A stretch of DNA of 64,000 nucleotides, taken from Ectobius pallidus (taxonomy: Eukaryota > Arthropoda > Insecta > Blattodea > Ectobiidae). The translations under genes were made by a program, and so were the position numbers. Shown here in pieces: positions 22,568 through 34,619 of the stretch. A model generated the notes under the pieces. It searched no databases. It saw only the letters and a program-made list of their open reading frames with translations, and was not told the DNA's origin. The first letter of the stretch is position 1. Each line of letters starts with the position of its first letter. The DNA is taken from the NCBI GenBank assembly GCA_964059195.1, contig CAXKWD010000002.1, positions 148,073,042 through 148,137,041 of the forward strand, in the 5' to 3' direction.

Positions 22568-24318
22568 CACTATAATCAGGGCAGAAGACAAGCACCACGT
22601 TGCCACCTAAGCATCACAGAACAGATACACAAAAACATGCAAAGATTCTGGGAAATGGAAGAGATCACTCAACCAGTACGGTCCGAGGAAGATACCCTAT
22701 GTGAGCAACACTTTCAAGAAACAGTGCAGAGGGACAAAGATGGTCGCTACACCGTAACACTACCATTCAAGAAGCCCACAGACAATCTTGGTGCCTCCAG
22801 AAGTGGAGCCCTGAAACGTTTCTTCTCTAATGAAGCCAGACTCTGACTTCATGCAACAATATGAAGCCCTAGGTCACATGGCCCAAGTAGAAGAAGGATT
22901 CTACCATGACGGTCCTGATGCATATTATATTCCTCGCCAGTTTGTCATGAAAGAAGATTCAGAAACCACTAAGCTCAGAGTAGTTTTCAATGCCTCATTC
23001 AAGACTTCCACAGGTGCATCACTGAACGATATCCTGTACACTGGACCCTGTGTTCAACCTGATCTCTACACCATACTCGTGAAATTCAGATGCCATCCAT
23101 ATGTTGTGAGTGCTGATATTGAGAAAATGTACAGAATGGTGATGGTACAACCACAGCAAAGAGACTTCCAAAGAATTTTCTGGAGATGCTCTAAATATGC
23201 TCCAGTAAAGATATACCAACTCAACACTATAACATATGGGCAAGCCTGTTCAGCTTTTGAAGCAACTAGAGTACTTAACCAGTTGGCCGAGGATGAATGG
23301 AATAGATTTCCCGCATCATCCAAATTACTATCTACATGCTTTCTATGTTGATAACCTCCTTGCATCATTTTTCACAGAGCAAGAAGCTATATTAGCAGCC
23401 ACAGAAGTGACTCAACTCTTACAAGCAGGTGGATTTAATCTCACTCAGTTCTGTTCCAACTCACAAGAAGTTTTGAAAACATTACCACAAGAAAAGCTTT
23501 CCAAAGCCACACTCACTCAGCTGGAAGAACAGAATACAGTCAAAACTCTAGGCTTACATTGGAATCCATTACAAGACTTATTACAGTACACAGTGAAGTC
23601 ATTACCAGAAGCTACTACTAAGAGACAGAATCTATCTGCTATCTGTACTCTGTATGACCCAAAAGGCTTAATTGCACCAATTATCTCTGCAGCTAAACGC
23701 ATCATGCAACAGATTTGGCTCAATGATATAGGTTGGGACCAGCAAGCTCCTATTGCAATACAGAAAGCCTGGAATGAACTATACTCACAACTTCACTATG
23801 TAGAGCTATACAAAATTCCAAGATACACTTTAATACTCAATTTCAGTCATGTAGAACTGCACTTTTTCAGTGATGCCAGCCCGCAGGCATATGGAGCAGC
23901 CTGCTACATAAAATCTGAAGATAAAAGCCACAATACACATGTTCAACTATTGACAAGCAAATCCAGAGTGGCCCCACTCAAGCAGATTACTTTGCCCAGA
24001 CTGGAGCTCTGTGCAGCTCAGTTGGCAGCTTGCTTGTATCAAAAAGTAAGTTTATCTTTGCAAGTTACAATATCAGAAGCTTACTTTTGGACTGACAGTC
24101 TTATAACTTTACAGTGGATCACACAGCCTCCCCACAAATGGAGCACATTTGTAGCACACAGATTAACCGAAATTCAAGCTGCTACAGAAAACTGTCAATG
24201 GAGATATATGCCAACACAGCAGAATCCTGCAGATCTCATCACTACACCTGTCACACCTAACAAGCTGCATAATCACATTCTTTGGTGGCATGGCCCAGAA
24301 TTTTTGAAACAAGAATAA
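22568..24318 (+). pseudogene. BEL copy C pre-RT, RT and RNase H
   Basis: Order: QGRRQAPRCHLSITEQIHK, KDGRYTVTLPFKKPTDNLG, a frameshift at FSNEARL (22844), DFMQQYEALGHM, YYIPRQFVMKEDSETTKLRV, RT with SADIEKMYRMVMVQP and YQLNTITYGQACSAFEATRV, a further shift at about 23345, then FYVDNLLASFF (Asn for the second catalytic Asp). RNase H has FFSDASPQAYGAACYIK and FWTDSLITLQW. The tether QNPADLITTPVTPNKLHNHI ends at an amber codon in place of Glu after FLKQE. The 29 residues lost from copy B are kept here. Confidence 0.88.
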
Positions 24319-26889
24319 TGCCATTGGCCACCCACTAGACATGTAACACTCACAGAAAAAGTGCCAGAAGCCAGAAAGACAGCAAAAGCCTTCATAGTTA
24401 CACAATGAATATTTGCACAGATATTCCTCTTTTAGAAAACTGATCAGGAATACAGCTCACATTTTAAGATTTAAGCATAATTGTTTACACAAGTCTGCTA
24501 CATATGTTGGTGCTATCAGCTTGCAAGAGCTACAGAAAGCTCATGATGTTATTATACATGCTACACAGAAAGAAGCCTTCTCAGAAGACATAGCTTATAT
24601 CAGGAAGAATAATTGTGTTGCAAGAAGCAGCTCACTACTACAACTGCATCCTTATCTAGATAAAGATAAAATACTTCGGGTTGGTGGAAGATTGCACCAT
24701 ACTGATCTAGACTACAATGCTAAGCATCCAATCATATTACCTGCCAAGCATCATATAACAGACATCATTGTCAGAGACACAAACTTCAAAAACTTGCATG
24801 AAGGCCCTCAAGGCATACTGTATACACTGCAACAGTATTGGCCCATCCATGGAGTACAAACTATAAAATCAGCATTAAAAGGATGTCTTACATGCTTTAG
24901 ACACAGCCCTGTCAGAGCACAGCAAAATATGGGAACTTTACCCCAAGCCAGAGTTACACCCAACCGAGCTTTCGACACCACAGCCATAGATTTTGTAGGT
25001 CCTTAAAGGATCATGGGAGAGGTGAAACAGTATATAAAGCTTATATCTGTATGCACATATGTTTATGCACTAAAGTTGTTCACATAGAATTAGTGACTGC
25101 AGCAACTTCGGCAGCATTCATTGCTTCTTTGCAAAGATTTGTAACGAGAAGAGGTCTACCTTCACACAGTGGTGATATTCAGCCGGTTCGCGAGAACCGG
25201 TTGTTAAATATCTTGTAGGTTCTCCGAATCGGTAGTTTCACAATGAGTATTTGCCTTTTTCCAAGATCAAATTCACGCCAATCCACAATAGTGATAATAC
25301 ATAGCCTATATGAATTTGCTAGAACCAAAACACGCCATTTATGTTCGTTAGTGGAGGACTACCACCATAGGTAGCGGGCGTGCGGTTAAGTTGGAGATTT
25401 TTAACCACTGGCCGACAAGGTGGAACGCAACCGTGCTACCAACACCTCCCGGGTGGGACTCAAATTTAATTCTTCAAAGTTTATAATTATGGGGACCTTT
25501 GGAGGAAAAATATTAGGTAACAACTAAAATAACATAAAATAAATTAAAATAAAGGAAAACATGCAATAACTATTGAGTAGCACTGCATTTTGTAGGCCTA
25601 CATGTACAGTACTTCTCCCTATAAATTCTTCAACAAGCAAAATCGAAAGTCAACTTTTCCCCGTTATCCGTATGTAGGCTTACACTTGGAACAACAATGT
25701 GTGAAATTAACTCTTCTCTATAATATTGTCGAACGTAATAATGTCTTCAGTCTTTTCAAAGCGGAAATAAAGTATTTCGGAAAATGCTGGGAAAACTGGC
25801 ATTAAAAGAGTAAATTTGTCGTAGGCTATACATTTGAAAGATTCAGAAACAATTGCAAACGATCGCGATCGTACCGTAAGCTAAGTTAATTGAAACAAGG
25901 GAGATCATGTTACTTGTGTCAACGCTTGTATAAACCTATAGGCTAGCCTAATTTTGGTTTTGCACCTACTAAACATGATTTTTTTAGCAATAATAGGCCT
26001 AATTATTATTATAATAAATATTTACGATCACAGCAAATTATTGGGTGCGCTTGAGCCCCACGGGCCCATATAAGTTGGCGCCACTGGACAAAATAGCACA
26101 TTGGGCTATTTTGAATCAACATCAAATACCCTGATGAGAACCGGTTGTTAAACTGTTTGAATATCACCACTGCCTTCACATTTATATCTACACAACGGTA
26201 GGAACTTCGTAGGAGCTTCACGAGAACTAAGTGAATTCTATGAACAATTCCAGACAGAGCAAGGCAATACAGAGATCACAAATTTCACAGCAAATCTAAA
26301 CATACAATTTCATTTTCTGCCACCAAGGGCAAGCCATATATCAGGACTTGTTGAAAGATCCAACCGCAGTATGAATACTATTCTATACAGAGTGATGAAA
26401 GACACTACCTACAGCTATGAAAAAGCAAGTACATTACTATGCAAGTTTGAAGCCATCATCAATAGCAGACCACTGACTCCAATGAGCAGCGATTCTCAAG
26501 ATTATATGGCATTGACCCCCGGTCATTTCCTCATTGGTGCTCCTTTGAATTCAATTCCCCATCCAGACCTACAGTCTATAAACCTATCCAGGCTGTCACG
26601 GTATCAGTTATTAGAACAACAGTTCCAATGCATTTGGACCAGATGGGTCAAAGAATACTTAAATACTTTACAGCAAAGACAGAAGTGGAACACCGAAACT
26701 CAAAACTTGCAATCTAATCAATTAGTCATATTGGTGGTGGACAATGTTCCTCCTATGAATTGGCCACTAGCCAGGATTCTAGAAGTTCATCCTGGTTCAG
26801 ATGGTAAAGTTAGAGTAGCAACAGTCAAAACTGCTAATTCAATTCTAAAGAGACCTATCTCTAAGCTGTGTCAACTGCCTGCTCAGTAA
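24319..26889 (+). pseudogene. BEL copy C integrase, split by hAT
   Basis: Zinc domain (LRVGGRLHHTDLDYNAKHP, PAKHHITDIIVRDTNF, GCLTCFRHSP), first catalytic Asp in TTAIDFVGP, then a 5-base deletion at about 25004 that copy B does not have. The core is split by a hAT element at 25167. It resumes with NFVGASREL-like sequence, and the Glu is in SGLVERSNRSMNTILYRV. The C-terminal domain (FQCIWTRWVKEYLNTLQ, LVILVVDNVPPMNWPLARIL) ends at the natural stop 26887-26889. All pieces are diverged but the domain order is normal. Confidence 0.87.
25167..26172. mobile_element. Non-autonomous hAT element, copy 2
   Basis: Same family as 4237-5335, with CAGTGGTGATATTCA at the left and TGAATATCACCACTG at the right end. 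The 8-bp duplication CCTTCACA (25159-25166 and 26173-26180) is perfect. It interrupts the integrase core of BEL copy C. No transposase. Confidence 0.92.
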
Positions 26890-26910
26890 TTTTTTTTCTC
26901 TCATTTGTTG

Positions 26911-26925
26911 GGAACCCCCCCAGTA
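26911..26925 (+). promoter_or_regulatory. Polypurine-type tract of BEL copy C
   Basis: GGGAACCCCCCCAGTA directly before the LTR start TGTAAG. The C-run is aberrant for a polypurine tract, but the position and the parallel tract in copy B support the reading. Confidence 0.45.
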
Positions 26926-27006
26926 TGTAAGCTCATAGAGCTTAGAGCTCATTTATTGTGATTTTATAGCAAATGCTAGCAATAAAGTACTGTATTAATA
27001 CAAGTC
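26926..27006 (+). repeat. 3' LTR fragment of BEL copy C
   Basis: Starts TGTAAGCTCATAGAGCTTAG and matches the LTR of copy B for about 80 bp, then diverges after ATTAATACAAGTC. Confidence 0.8.
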
Positions 27007-27046
27007 CATTTTGTAGTGATGACAATAGGCTACATTGGCAGGGAGG

Positions 27047-27270
27047 CATATATTTTGTGCAGTTAAAAACAGATAAATACTATATAGGCTACCAGTAGGC
27101 CTATATTTAAAAGTAAGGACAATATTTTGGACAAGTAAGGACATATTTTGCTGAGTGATATAGTATACACTTACAAAGTAAACTTTGGTACAAAAGCTAT
27201 TATATTATGTATCATGAGTTCATGGCACTTTGCTCAGTTCTGACAAGCACAGTCTTCATAATTATTCACA
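27047..27270 (-). repeat. Repeat fragment carrying the empty site of the 31-34 kb element
   Basis: In reverse complement this matches 31093-31150 (GAGCAAAGCGCCATGAATTC-like) and then, without interruption, 34625-34784 (TTTACTTTGTAAGTG, CTGTTTTTAACTGCACAAAA). The two matches are contiguous here but lie 3.5 kb apart there. Confidence 0.75.
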
Positions 27271-28028
27271 TATTACTTCCTGAAAATTACAAAAAGCCAA
27301 CAACATCTCACTGCATGAAGCATCACTTGAGTGGGATATCCTTCTCAATTGCAAATAGCCTACTTGTGCACTGTTGTTCTTTAGAATGAACTGAACAAAA
27401 TTTACACTACATTAAAAAATTGAGTCCTACATAGAGGTGACTCCCATCAGTGTTAATTAAGCTAATTATATAGTGCATATTATGTTGTCCACTCTTTAAT
27501 GCAGATCACAGGGTTTGAATATTACAATTTCGGCATTCACCCGACAATTTCAAATCTGAAACAAGATAGAGTATATTAATTAATATTATGTGCAATTATG
27601 CAAACATAACCTCAAAAATGCTTACTGCAACATAAAATTATGTATTTCGTTTTCATATTGATAAAAAAATATTAACAAATACTAAGAATCTGTTCATTAA
27701 TTAATATAGCCTATACTGTACCTTCTATGTTATCACGCAAATATAGCGATTGACACCATCACAAAGTCTTCTTTTTAGGATATAGACCGCCATTGTAACA
27801 CAAATATGTCGATATTTCTGCAAATTTTGCGATATTTTAATACTTTCGAGTTGTTGTTGAGCTCACCGAGGGGTTTGGAGCCGTAGGTGTGTCACCAATA
27901 TTTCCAGCAATATATTGGTGTGATTTCAAGATCGATTCTTGACACCAATAGTTACAAAATAACTTTTTCTAGTAACATTGGTGTAATCGTAGTTGAGAGC
28001 GTTGGTGGAGTTACAGAATACGACCCCA
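27271..28028. other. No gene recognised
   Basis: AT-rich sequence with ACACCAATA/TATTGGTGT-type short inverted words near 27890-27990. I see no coding or RNA feature. Confidence 0.4.
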
Positions 28029-28473
28029 GGGAGTTACAGAATCGGTCACGCTCCGGCCGTTGGTATCTTTCTGTTGGTTGGTGAGCTCTCAACAACACCA
28101 ATGCATTAATGGCGAAAGTAACAGAATACTGATCCAGAGATTTTTGAACCATCTGTGAAGAAAAGTTCTATGGAGAGAGTGTTGCTTTATATTGATCAAT
28201 ATATGTATGTAATGTAGATGAAGGATGAGGATCATGTCATGTCAGAATGTATTGTGTGTGCATGTAACGAGTAGTCTATACAGTATGCAGGTGTTCGTGG
28301 AAAGGTTTCTTTGTGTTGATGTGTGTGGTATTGATGGAAGATAGGAATAAATGGTGGAGGGTAAAGGGTAAAGCTTGATGATTATTGCGGCAATATTTGT
28401 AATACAAACTGAGAATTTTATTGTAAAGGGGTGACTGGGTGATAGAAAAGAGTTTTCCTGTAATTTTATGAGC
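28029..28473 (-). repeat. Non-LTR retrotransposon fragment, copy 1
   Basis: Shared with 60306-60754 at high identity (for example GAACCATCTGTGAAGAAAAG and TGTCAGAATGTATTGTGTGT). In the longer copy this lies just downstream, on the minus strand, of an RT thumb region, so it is part of the same non-LTR element. Frames here are closed. Confidence 0.7.
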
Positions 28474-28830
28474 CGCCATTTTGAGGCTTCCGCCATTTTG
28501 AGGCTTCCGCCATTTTGAGGCTTGCCCGCCATTTTGAATTTTAAAATATCCTGCCATTTTAAAAATAAAATTTTCGACTTATCCCACTTTTACATTAAAT
28601 ATAAAAATTTCGACTTAGCCTACTCTTGCATTTTTGAATTTTGAATTTCCCGCCAGTCGCCATCTTGGCAGCCATCTTAGATGGCGTCATACAAAATGGC
28701 GGACGGAAGTGACGTCATACAAAATGGCGACCGGAAATGACTTCATCCAAGGTGGCGACCGGAAGTGACGTCATCTATGATGGCGACCGGAAGTGACGTC
28801 ATCCAAGATGGCGACCGGAAGTTGAAGGGG
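28474..28830. repeat. ATGGCG / CCGGAAGTGACGTCA minisatellite, copy 1
   Basis: Begins with three CCGCCATTTTGAGGCTT-type units, then a unique block with AAATTTCGACTTAGCC, then about five 28-bp units of the form GATGGCGACCGGAAGTGACG plus TCATCCAA. Each unit carries overlapping ETS-like (CCGGAAGTG), CRE-like (TGACGTCA) and YY1-like (AAGATGGCG) words. An inverted copy of the family is at 43037-43570. No coding function. Confidence 0.85.
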
Positions 28831-28863
28831 GCCATATCCACTCCCATACTACTACTTAGCCCG

Positions 28864-29127
28864 CTAATACCAGGGGGCTATGGTTTTACAAAATTTGGAA
28901 TTTGTTTCAAAATGCAATTCATCACAAAATACATTGAGATCCAATTTGCTAAAACTTTTGGCAAGAGGGCTTTTAACATAAATTGACACTCCACCATGCA
29001 GGTGATTTTCCCTACTGAAACTATTAATTAACATGAAGTCTTCTAATATCTTGTATCTAAGTTCTTCCTTTTTGCACCAATGCTCATCTAAACAAAGAAC
29101 GTCGAACAATATCATTTGCAAATTCAT
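28864..29127 (-). pseudogene. Non-LTR retrotransposon endonuclease fragment
   Basis: The minus strand reads NLQMILFDVLCLDEHWCKKE and NHLHGGVSIYVKSPLAKSF, the Glu-His-Trp and HGGV boxes of an apurinic-type endonuclease from CR1/Jockey-like elements. Only ~85 residues remain; N- and C-terminal parts and RT are absent. Inactive relic. Confidence 0.65.
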
Positions 29128-29527
29128 TGGTAATTATGTTTTTTTTCTCCAATACCTTGACTATTGGGATAGCCTATTCTAAACTCATCATTTGAAAGCT
29201 CCCTAGATTCATAACTTATTTTATTGGTTGAATTACATTGTGTAAAGTGTAAAGTTGCTCCAAGTTAATATTAATTTTTCTTTAGTTATTAATATTATTT
29301 TTAAAGACGTGATCCCATGCCTCCTAAATTAATCCTTGGAAAAGAAGTAACTGTCCTTGTTATGAACTTAACACAAACAGAACAAATGTCGATTGCTGGA
29401 ATTATCGTGCATGCGTGGAAGGTCGCGCATGCGTAGAAGGTACCGTGGTTGCGTGAATTTTCCTGTATGTATCCCCAAGTATTGGAAGGAGGGAATGTAT
29501 ATGTGGGAGGTTGGTACTATTGTTTGT
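29128..29527. other. No gene recognised
   Basis: AT-rich, with a GC-richer GCATGCGTGGAAGG/GCATGCGTAGAAGG duplication near 29409-29440. Nothing else seen. Confidence 0.4.
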
Positions 29528-30247
29528 TTAAATTTTCATCTTGCAGTTAGTAAGGTGCTTATGTAATATATTATGGCCCATGTGTATTTCATCGTCGTGT
29601 ATAAGTGATGTAATAGTCCATGGTCCTGTACCTTTGTATTTATGAATATGAAAATAAAGTTGGTCAATTTGTTGTATGAATAAACTACATCCAAAATATA
29701 TGCGATTAAGGTCTCCTATTTCTCCGCAATCACACAGAGGGGTTTCTAATTTCCTTATTTTGTGTAGGTATTTGGGCGTAACAGCTACATTTAGTTTGAT
29801 TTTAGAAATTAGTGAAACATGTGTTCTGGGTATTGCAGCCTTATATAACCATGGACGTATGTGTGTGTTGGACATGTGTCTTTATCGTAGGTCTTGTATA
29901 TGTTGTTTGGTTATATCTTGAATGGGAACTAGAAAAGTGTGATGTGTGTGTGATTGTGCAGACATTTTGGTAAGTTTATCTGCCCTTTCATTACCCGTAA
30001 TGTTACGGTGTGCTGGTATCCAAAGGAGCGTGATGTGATTGTTGAGTTCTATTTGTTTGCGTATGAAGTATTTACAATTTGTTTCCCACCACCCTAGAGT
30101 AGCACTTTGTGAGTCTGTACAACTGATAATGTGTGTATTGTGTATATGGATGGAGGCAAGCGCTTGTCTAATGGCAACCAGTTCTGCAGTGAAATTGGAA
30201 AAATGTGGATGTAATGAAAAAGGTTTGTCTTGAGCTTCACACTCCAT
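29528..30247 (-). pseudogene. Non-LTR (I-clade-like) RNase H and C-terminal end
   Basis: RNase H with FTAELVAIRQALAS (catalytic Glu), SCTDSQSATLGWW (Asp), LLWIPAHRNITGNERADKL (last Asp); the first strand with the initial Asp is missing. After an in-frame stop near 29882 the C-terminal zinc-like end continues (RTHVSLISKIKLNVAVTPKY, LCDCGEIGDLNRIYFGCSLF). RNase H after RT is typical of I, R1-like and related clades. It is a truncated relic; nearby minus-strand pieces at 28.0 and 28.9 kb are in the wrong order to be one element with it. Confidence 0.75.
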
Positions 30248-31092
30248 TATGCTGAAAACCGTCCATATAAAGAAGGCCTCGCTCGAGAAAATGAATATCG
30301 CGACCCGTCCCCAGTATTGCCATACCCAAAAACTTCCCGTTGAGGCATTCTTGAGCTACCGTCAATTTTTTTATTTGTTTACATCATATTATTCTGAAAA
30401 TGACAGAATAAATCCAGGGATATTAGAAGAACAGTACTGGCGTTGTGGAAATGGTCGATATAAGTGACAACGAAGTTAAAAATAAAGATTCTTTAAACAA
30501 AGAAGTATCGGAAATCAGCGAAATAATGAACCAAATAAATGAAATGGAAAAGCAATTTAATGTGTTTCAAGCTGAATCTGTCGTTGGAGAAAAGAACAAG
30601 TCAAGTTTTATTATTTCGTTGTATGAATTGTGTTGTATTAATTAACTACAAACTTTCGCGAAAGGCATTTAGTTAAATTACATCAATTCAGGCATGTGAA
30701 AGTGCGTATTCAAGTAGGCCTACATGTAGAATGCTACGACTTTTAAACGATTTTCTATATTCTGAAGACCGGGAGAGAAATTGTCTAAATAGACCTAAAT
30801 ATATTACTTCATTCATTTCTCCAGCGATATATTCTACTATAATATCTGAATCAATATAAAATCTTTAGTTTGGTAGCGAGAGTTGGAAGTGCTACAGATT
30901 ACAGTTCCATTGTGACCCAGCATAAAACTACACACGTTATATTTTCTGGTAATTGGCAACCCTTCAGAAACAACGTCAATTTCAACTCACCGCCTTCTGC
31001 AATAGTCAATCTCTTATACTGCATGCAATATCAGCTCCCCTCACCCCCGCATTGTTTTGGCTCAAGATAAAGTGTGAGCATAATACGAAGAC
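30248..31092. other. No gene recognised
   Basis: Short open frames (for example at 30445-30645, Glu/Asn-rich) have no recognisable family. Otherwise AT-rich. Confidence 0.35.
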
Positions 31093-32019
31093 TGTGCTTA
31101 TTAGAACTGAGCAAAGCGCCATGAATTCATGATACATATAATAGTTTTTTGGGAAAATATAGTTTTATGCTGCGCGCTAGGCTCCTCCCACGAACTCTCT
31201 AACGGGACCCGCCTTCCGAGGCGGAGAAGAGATTCAATGTGAGACATAATAGGCATCGCGCTATTCAGTATGTTGCTCCCATTGACCTCCATATATATAT
31301 CTGGACTTAGCACTAAATACAACCCCCTGTACTAAGATGTGAGGCCACTTTTTCGACTAGTCTCGCCCGGAAACTATGGCAAGAAACGATTTGTCTGCTC
31401 AATACGAAACGTCAAAATGCCCTTTCTTGTATGGAATTATCACATGTTTGGTTTGGAAATTGAAGATGTTGTTGACGAATCATTGTAAGACAGTTCTTCT
31501 TGCATGCATTATAAGAATAATTAATATTAACATATTAAAAGTATGTCATTATTATAATTAAGATTTATATTAATACGTATGTTTTTACCCGTGACTTCTG
31601 TCGTTTCCATACATGTAGGCCTAACCGACAAAATAGCATGTATTCAATACTACACTTATTACATTAAATTAGTATTACGTTGAAATCTTTAGAAATTGAA
31701 ATATATTGTTCTACTTCAAAATCGTCATCATTCATTTCATGTATATTTTATTGTGATAATAACGTTTAATACCATATTTAGTCATTAATCCTTAATCCAG
31801 ATGTTAGCAATTTTTAGGATAGGCCTATATCATAATTCAGGTAGGATGGCAATGCATGGAAAATCGAAGAACTAATAAAAAAACACAACAATGGGCAGAC
31901 TTAGTTTTGCATAAAAGAATGAGCTGAGGTAGGTAATGATTGAAACTGATTAACTTAGATTAGAAGTATTTGTAAAAGGCTCTCATGTGTAATCTATTTA
32001 ATAAGTAGATTAAAGAATT

Positions 32020-32695
32020 CTTTATCTGGAAGCAATAATTACAGACACAAATAATATTAAGGCCGAATTTAAGTGTAGACACAAATCAGGAAATGGGAGT
32101 TTTTATGCGGGTAAGAAACTCTTATCTTCTCGTCTAATGTTCACAAATCCAAAAATAAAAATGTATAATACAATTATCCTGCCGGTTGTATTATATGAGA
32201 CATTATGTGAGACATGGTCGCTTACTCTTCGCGGAGAACAAAATCTGAAAGTGTTCGAAAACAGGATGCTTAGGAAAATATTTGGGCCTAAGAAAGATGA
32301 AAATGGGGACTGGAGAAAACGGCTTGATGACGAGCTTCATAACCTGTACTCGTCACCGAATATAGTAAAGCTAATTAAATCATTGAGGATGAAATGGGCT
32401 GGACCTGTTGCACGCATGGGGGAAGAAAGACATGTTTAAAAAATATTGACGGGGAGACCCGAAAGGAATATACCACTTGGAAGACCTAGACGCAGGTGGG
32501 AGGACAATATTAGGATAGATTCAAGGGAAGTAGGATTTGCGAGTGATGGCTGGATGGAGTTAGCACAGAATAGGGTTGAATGGTGGACTCAAGTAAGCGG
32601 GGCAATGAACCTTCGGGTTCCATAAAACATAATATTCATTTAGCTTGCTTAGGAATTGTCCATTGCCATAGAGTGAGTAAGTAAGTAAGTATCTT
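32020..32695 (+). mobile_element. RTE-like retrotransposon 3' end, copy 2
   Basis: Same family as 20336-21550, truncated further. It reads LEAIITDTNNIKAEFKCR, IKMYNTIILPVVLYE, FENRMLRKIFGPKKDENGDW and RMKWAGPVARMGEE, then the shared 3' end CTTCGGGTTCCATAAA and a GTAA tail at 32680-32695. Confidence 0.85.
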
Positions 32696-32754
32696 CAGAT
32701 TATGTAAAGACTGCCTAATATGCATTTTTTCAGAGCATAATAAGGTGTGATCTA

Positions 32755-33140
32755 GTAGTAGCCTATGGGGAAATGGTGTAGGAATTAATCAAGTATTATT
32801 TATCCAGAAAAAAACAATTAGAATAATAACCAATGCTAAAAAAATAGAGCATTGCAAACCACTATTTATTGAGACAGGCTTACTAACAATAATAAATTTG
32901 TATATTTTTTATGTCTTGTCATTAGTAAAATATAACATAAAAAGCTATCAAACACGAAGTTCTTATTTATCAGACCAGAAATCAAAATAAATTTGGGACA
33001 TCATTATATAAAAAAATACCATATAAACTTCAAGAAATGTCCCCAAATTTGTTTTCACAAAAAACTATATTCCTAGCTTTAAAAAATCCTTTTTTATAAT
33101 GTTAAAGAATACTTAGAATCAGATTTACAAATAGAATAGA
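32755..33140 (+). pseudogene. Non-LTR (CR1/Jockey-like) RT C-terminal fragment
   Basis: Frame reads LWGNGVGINQVLFIQKKTIR, IITNAKKIEHCKPLFIE and LLTIINLYIFYVLSLVKYN, the usual thumb-to-tail region (QK..IR, HC..LF, L..LYI). Later part is shifted. A relic directly after the RTE tail; belongs to a different element. Confidence 0.65.
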
Positions 33141-34619
33141 GCAACTTGGCGTAAGTAATTACATGTGTAATCTGCAAGTATATGTTATTCATTTAGTGTC
33201 ACTTGGGTTATGGCATTAGTATAGCTTAGAATAATCATTTTGACTAATGTAATTAAGTTTGTAAGATTGTAAATATTCATAGGTTAGATTCTTAAAGATG
33301 TGTATTGATGTAAATAGCTAATGTGACCGATTGCAGTTGGTACTGCCTAAAAGTGTTATCAAATATATTTTAATTTCTAAATATTTCAACGTAATATTAA
33401 TTTAACGTAACTCTTGTCAATGAAACGAATAATTATATTCAAATATCACACTTAACTAGCAAGGAATGAAATAGTTTAAAACATGAGAAACTGGGCCCTA
33501 GTAATAAATGTTGTATTGAATACGCGCGATTTTGTCATACATAATGAAAGAGAAGTCACGGGTAAAACCATTCGTATTGATAAAAATAAATGATTTGGAG
33601 TTAAAGGTAAGGTAATGTTCACTCTATCGCAATAAATTTTCAGGCAAATATGCCTACTTGACATTTCTTGCTGAGCAGACAAATACCTTCTTGCCAGATT
33701 TTCCAGGCGGAGCTAGTCGAAACAGTCGGCCTCACTTACTGTGCTTGGACTCCTAACTCCAGTTCTATTCTAGCTCAATGGTTGCTCCTAAACTAACGTA
33801 ACGTTGCTAACCTAACATAACCTGTCACTGACCTAGAATTTACCTATCATTATTTAACTAAATGCAGGAGCTCTTTACCTTCCACACCTTTCATAAAACA
33901 TCGTTAATACCAAATACTATAGAGACAATACCGGACACTTACTGGTAGAGAAATGGGGGACAGATTTTGCAGCACTCCTGGTGGCACAACCTAGAAACTT
34001 GGGCAAAATTAATATATTCAAAACATATATAAACTGTAATATGCTATTCTGAGCCATTAGGTAGATACCCCTTATACATAACATGCCGAGTCTGGCTATT
34101 TCGACTCTTCTATTAAAAACTGTTTAACATATATGTATCTAGATACTGCAATTGTATTCAGTAGTAGCAGGTTGGGCCGCTAGATGGTGCTCAAAATATT
34201 GTCCCCCGATATATCGATATGTCCTGTATTGGTCTAGATTGTATTTGTTAATACTGTCAAGGAAGCCATGGTACAATAGGTGAGTGCGCATGCTCGGGAG
34301 GTAGGGGAAGGAACCGGCGGGCTATTCACGTCTGATACCAAATTCAGAATTCCCTCCTAAATTAATATCACTGTTCATAACCTAACTGCCACTGAACTAG
34401 AATTTCGGAAGAATTCCGAATGCCCTACTAAATTAATAAAGTAATTTTACTACGGAACAATTGTAATTTTCGTAATTCTCGTAACTGAGCAAGTACATAG
34501 CCGTGATAGATGTAGGGGAAGCAAGCAGTAGCGTGCGCATTGGCTCGAGCTGGCGGGCGAGAGCGGGTGGAGCTTCTTCGGCGGGCAGCATATATCTATC
34601 TTTCGCCAGTTTTTTTTTC
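33141..34619. other. No gene recognised inside the inverted-repeat element
   Basis: Besides the right-hand inverted repeats, I see no coding feature. Two CCTCCTAAATTAAT/CCTACTAAATTAAT blocks near 34351 and 34423 are an internal duplication. Confidence 0.35.

Larger units (their letters stand above)
22568..27006 (+). mobile_element. BEL/Pao retrotransposon copy C, 5'-truncated
   Basis: A plus-strand relative of copy B beginning inside the region before RT at 22568, where it breaks into the Polinton ATPase, and ending with a purine tract and ~80 bp of 3' LTR. A hAT element interrupts the integrase. It shares with copy B the frameshift after FSNEARL and the YVDN active-site change, so both come from one defective ancestor. 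Confidence 0.88.

Noticed and set aside
28242..28557. Two overlapping minus-strand open frames
   Set aside because: They read through repeat sequence and the CCGCCATTTTGAGG units, giving a repetitive peptide with no family.
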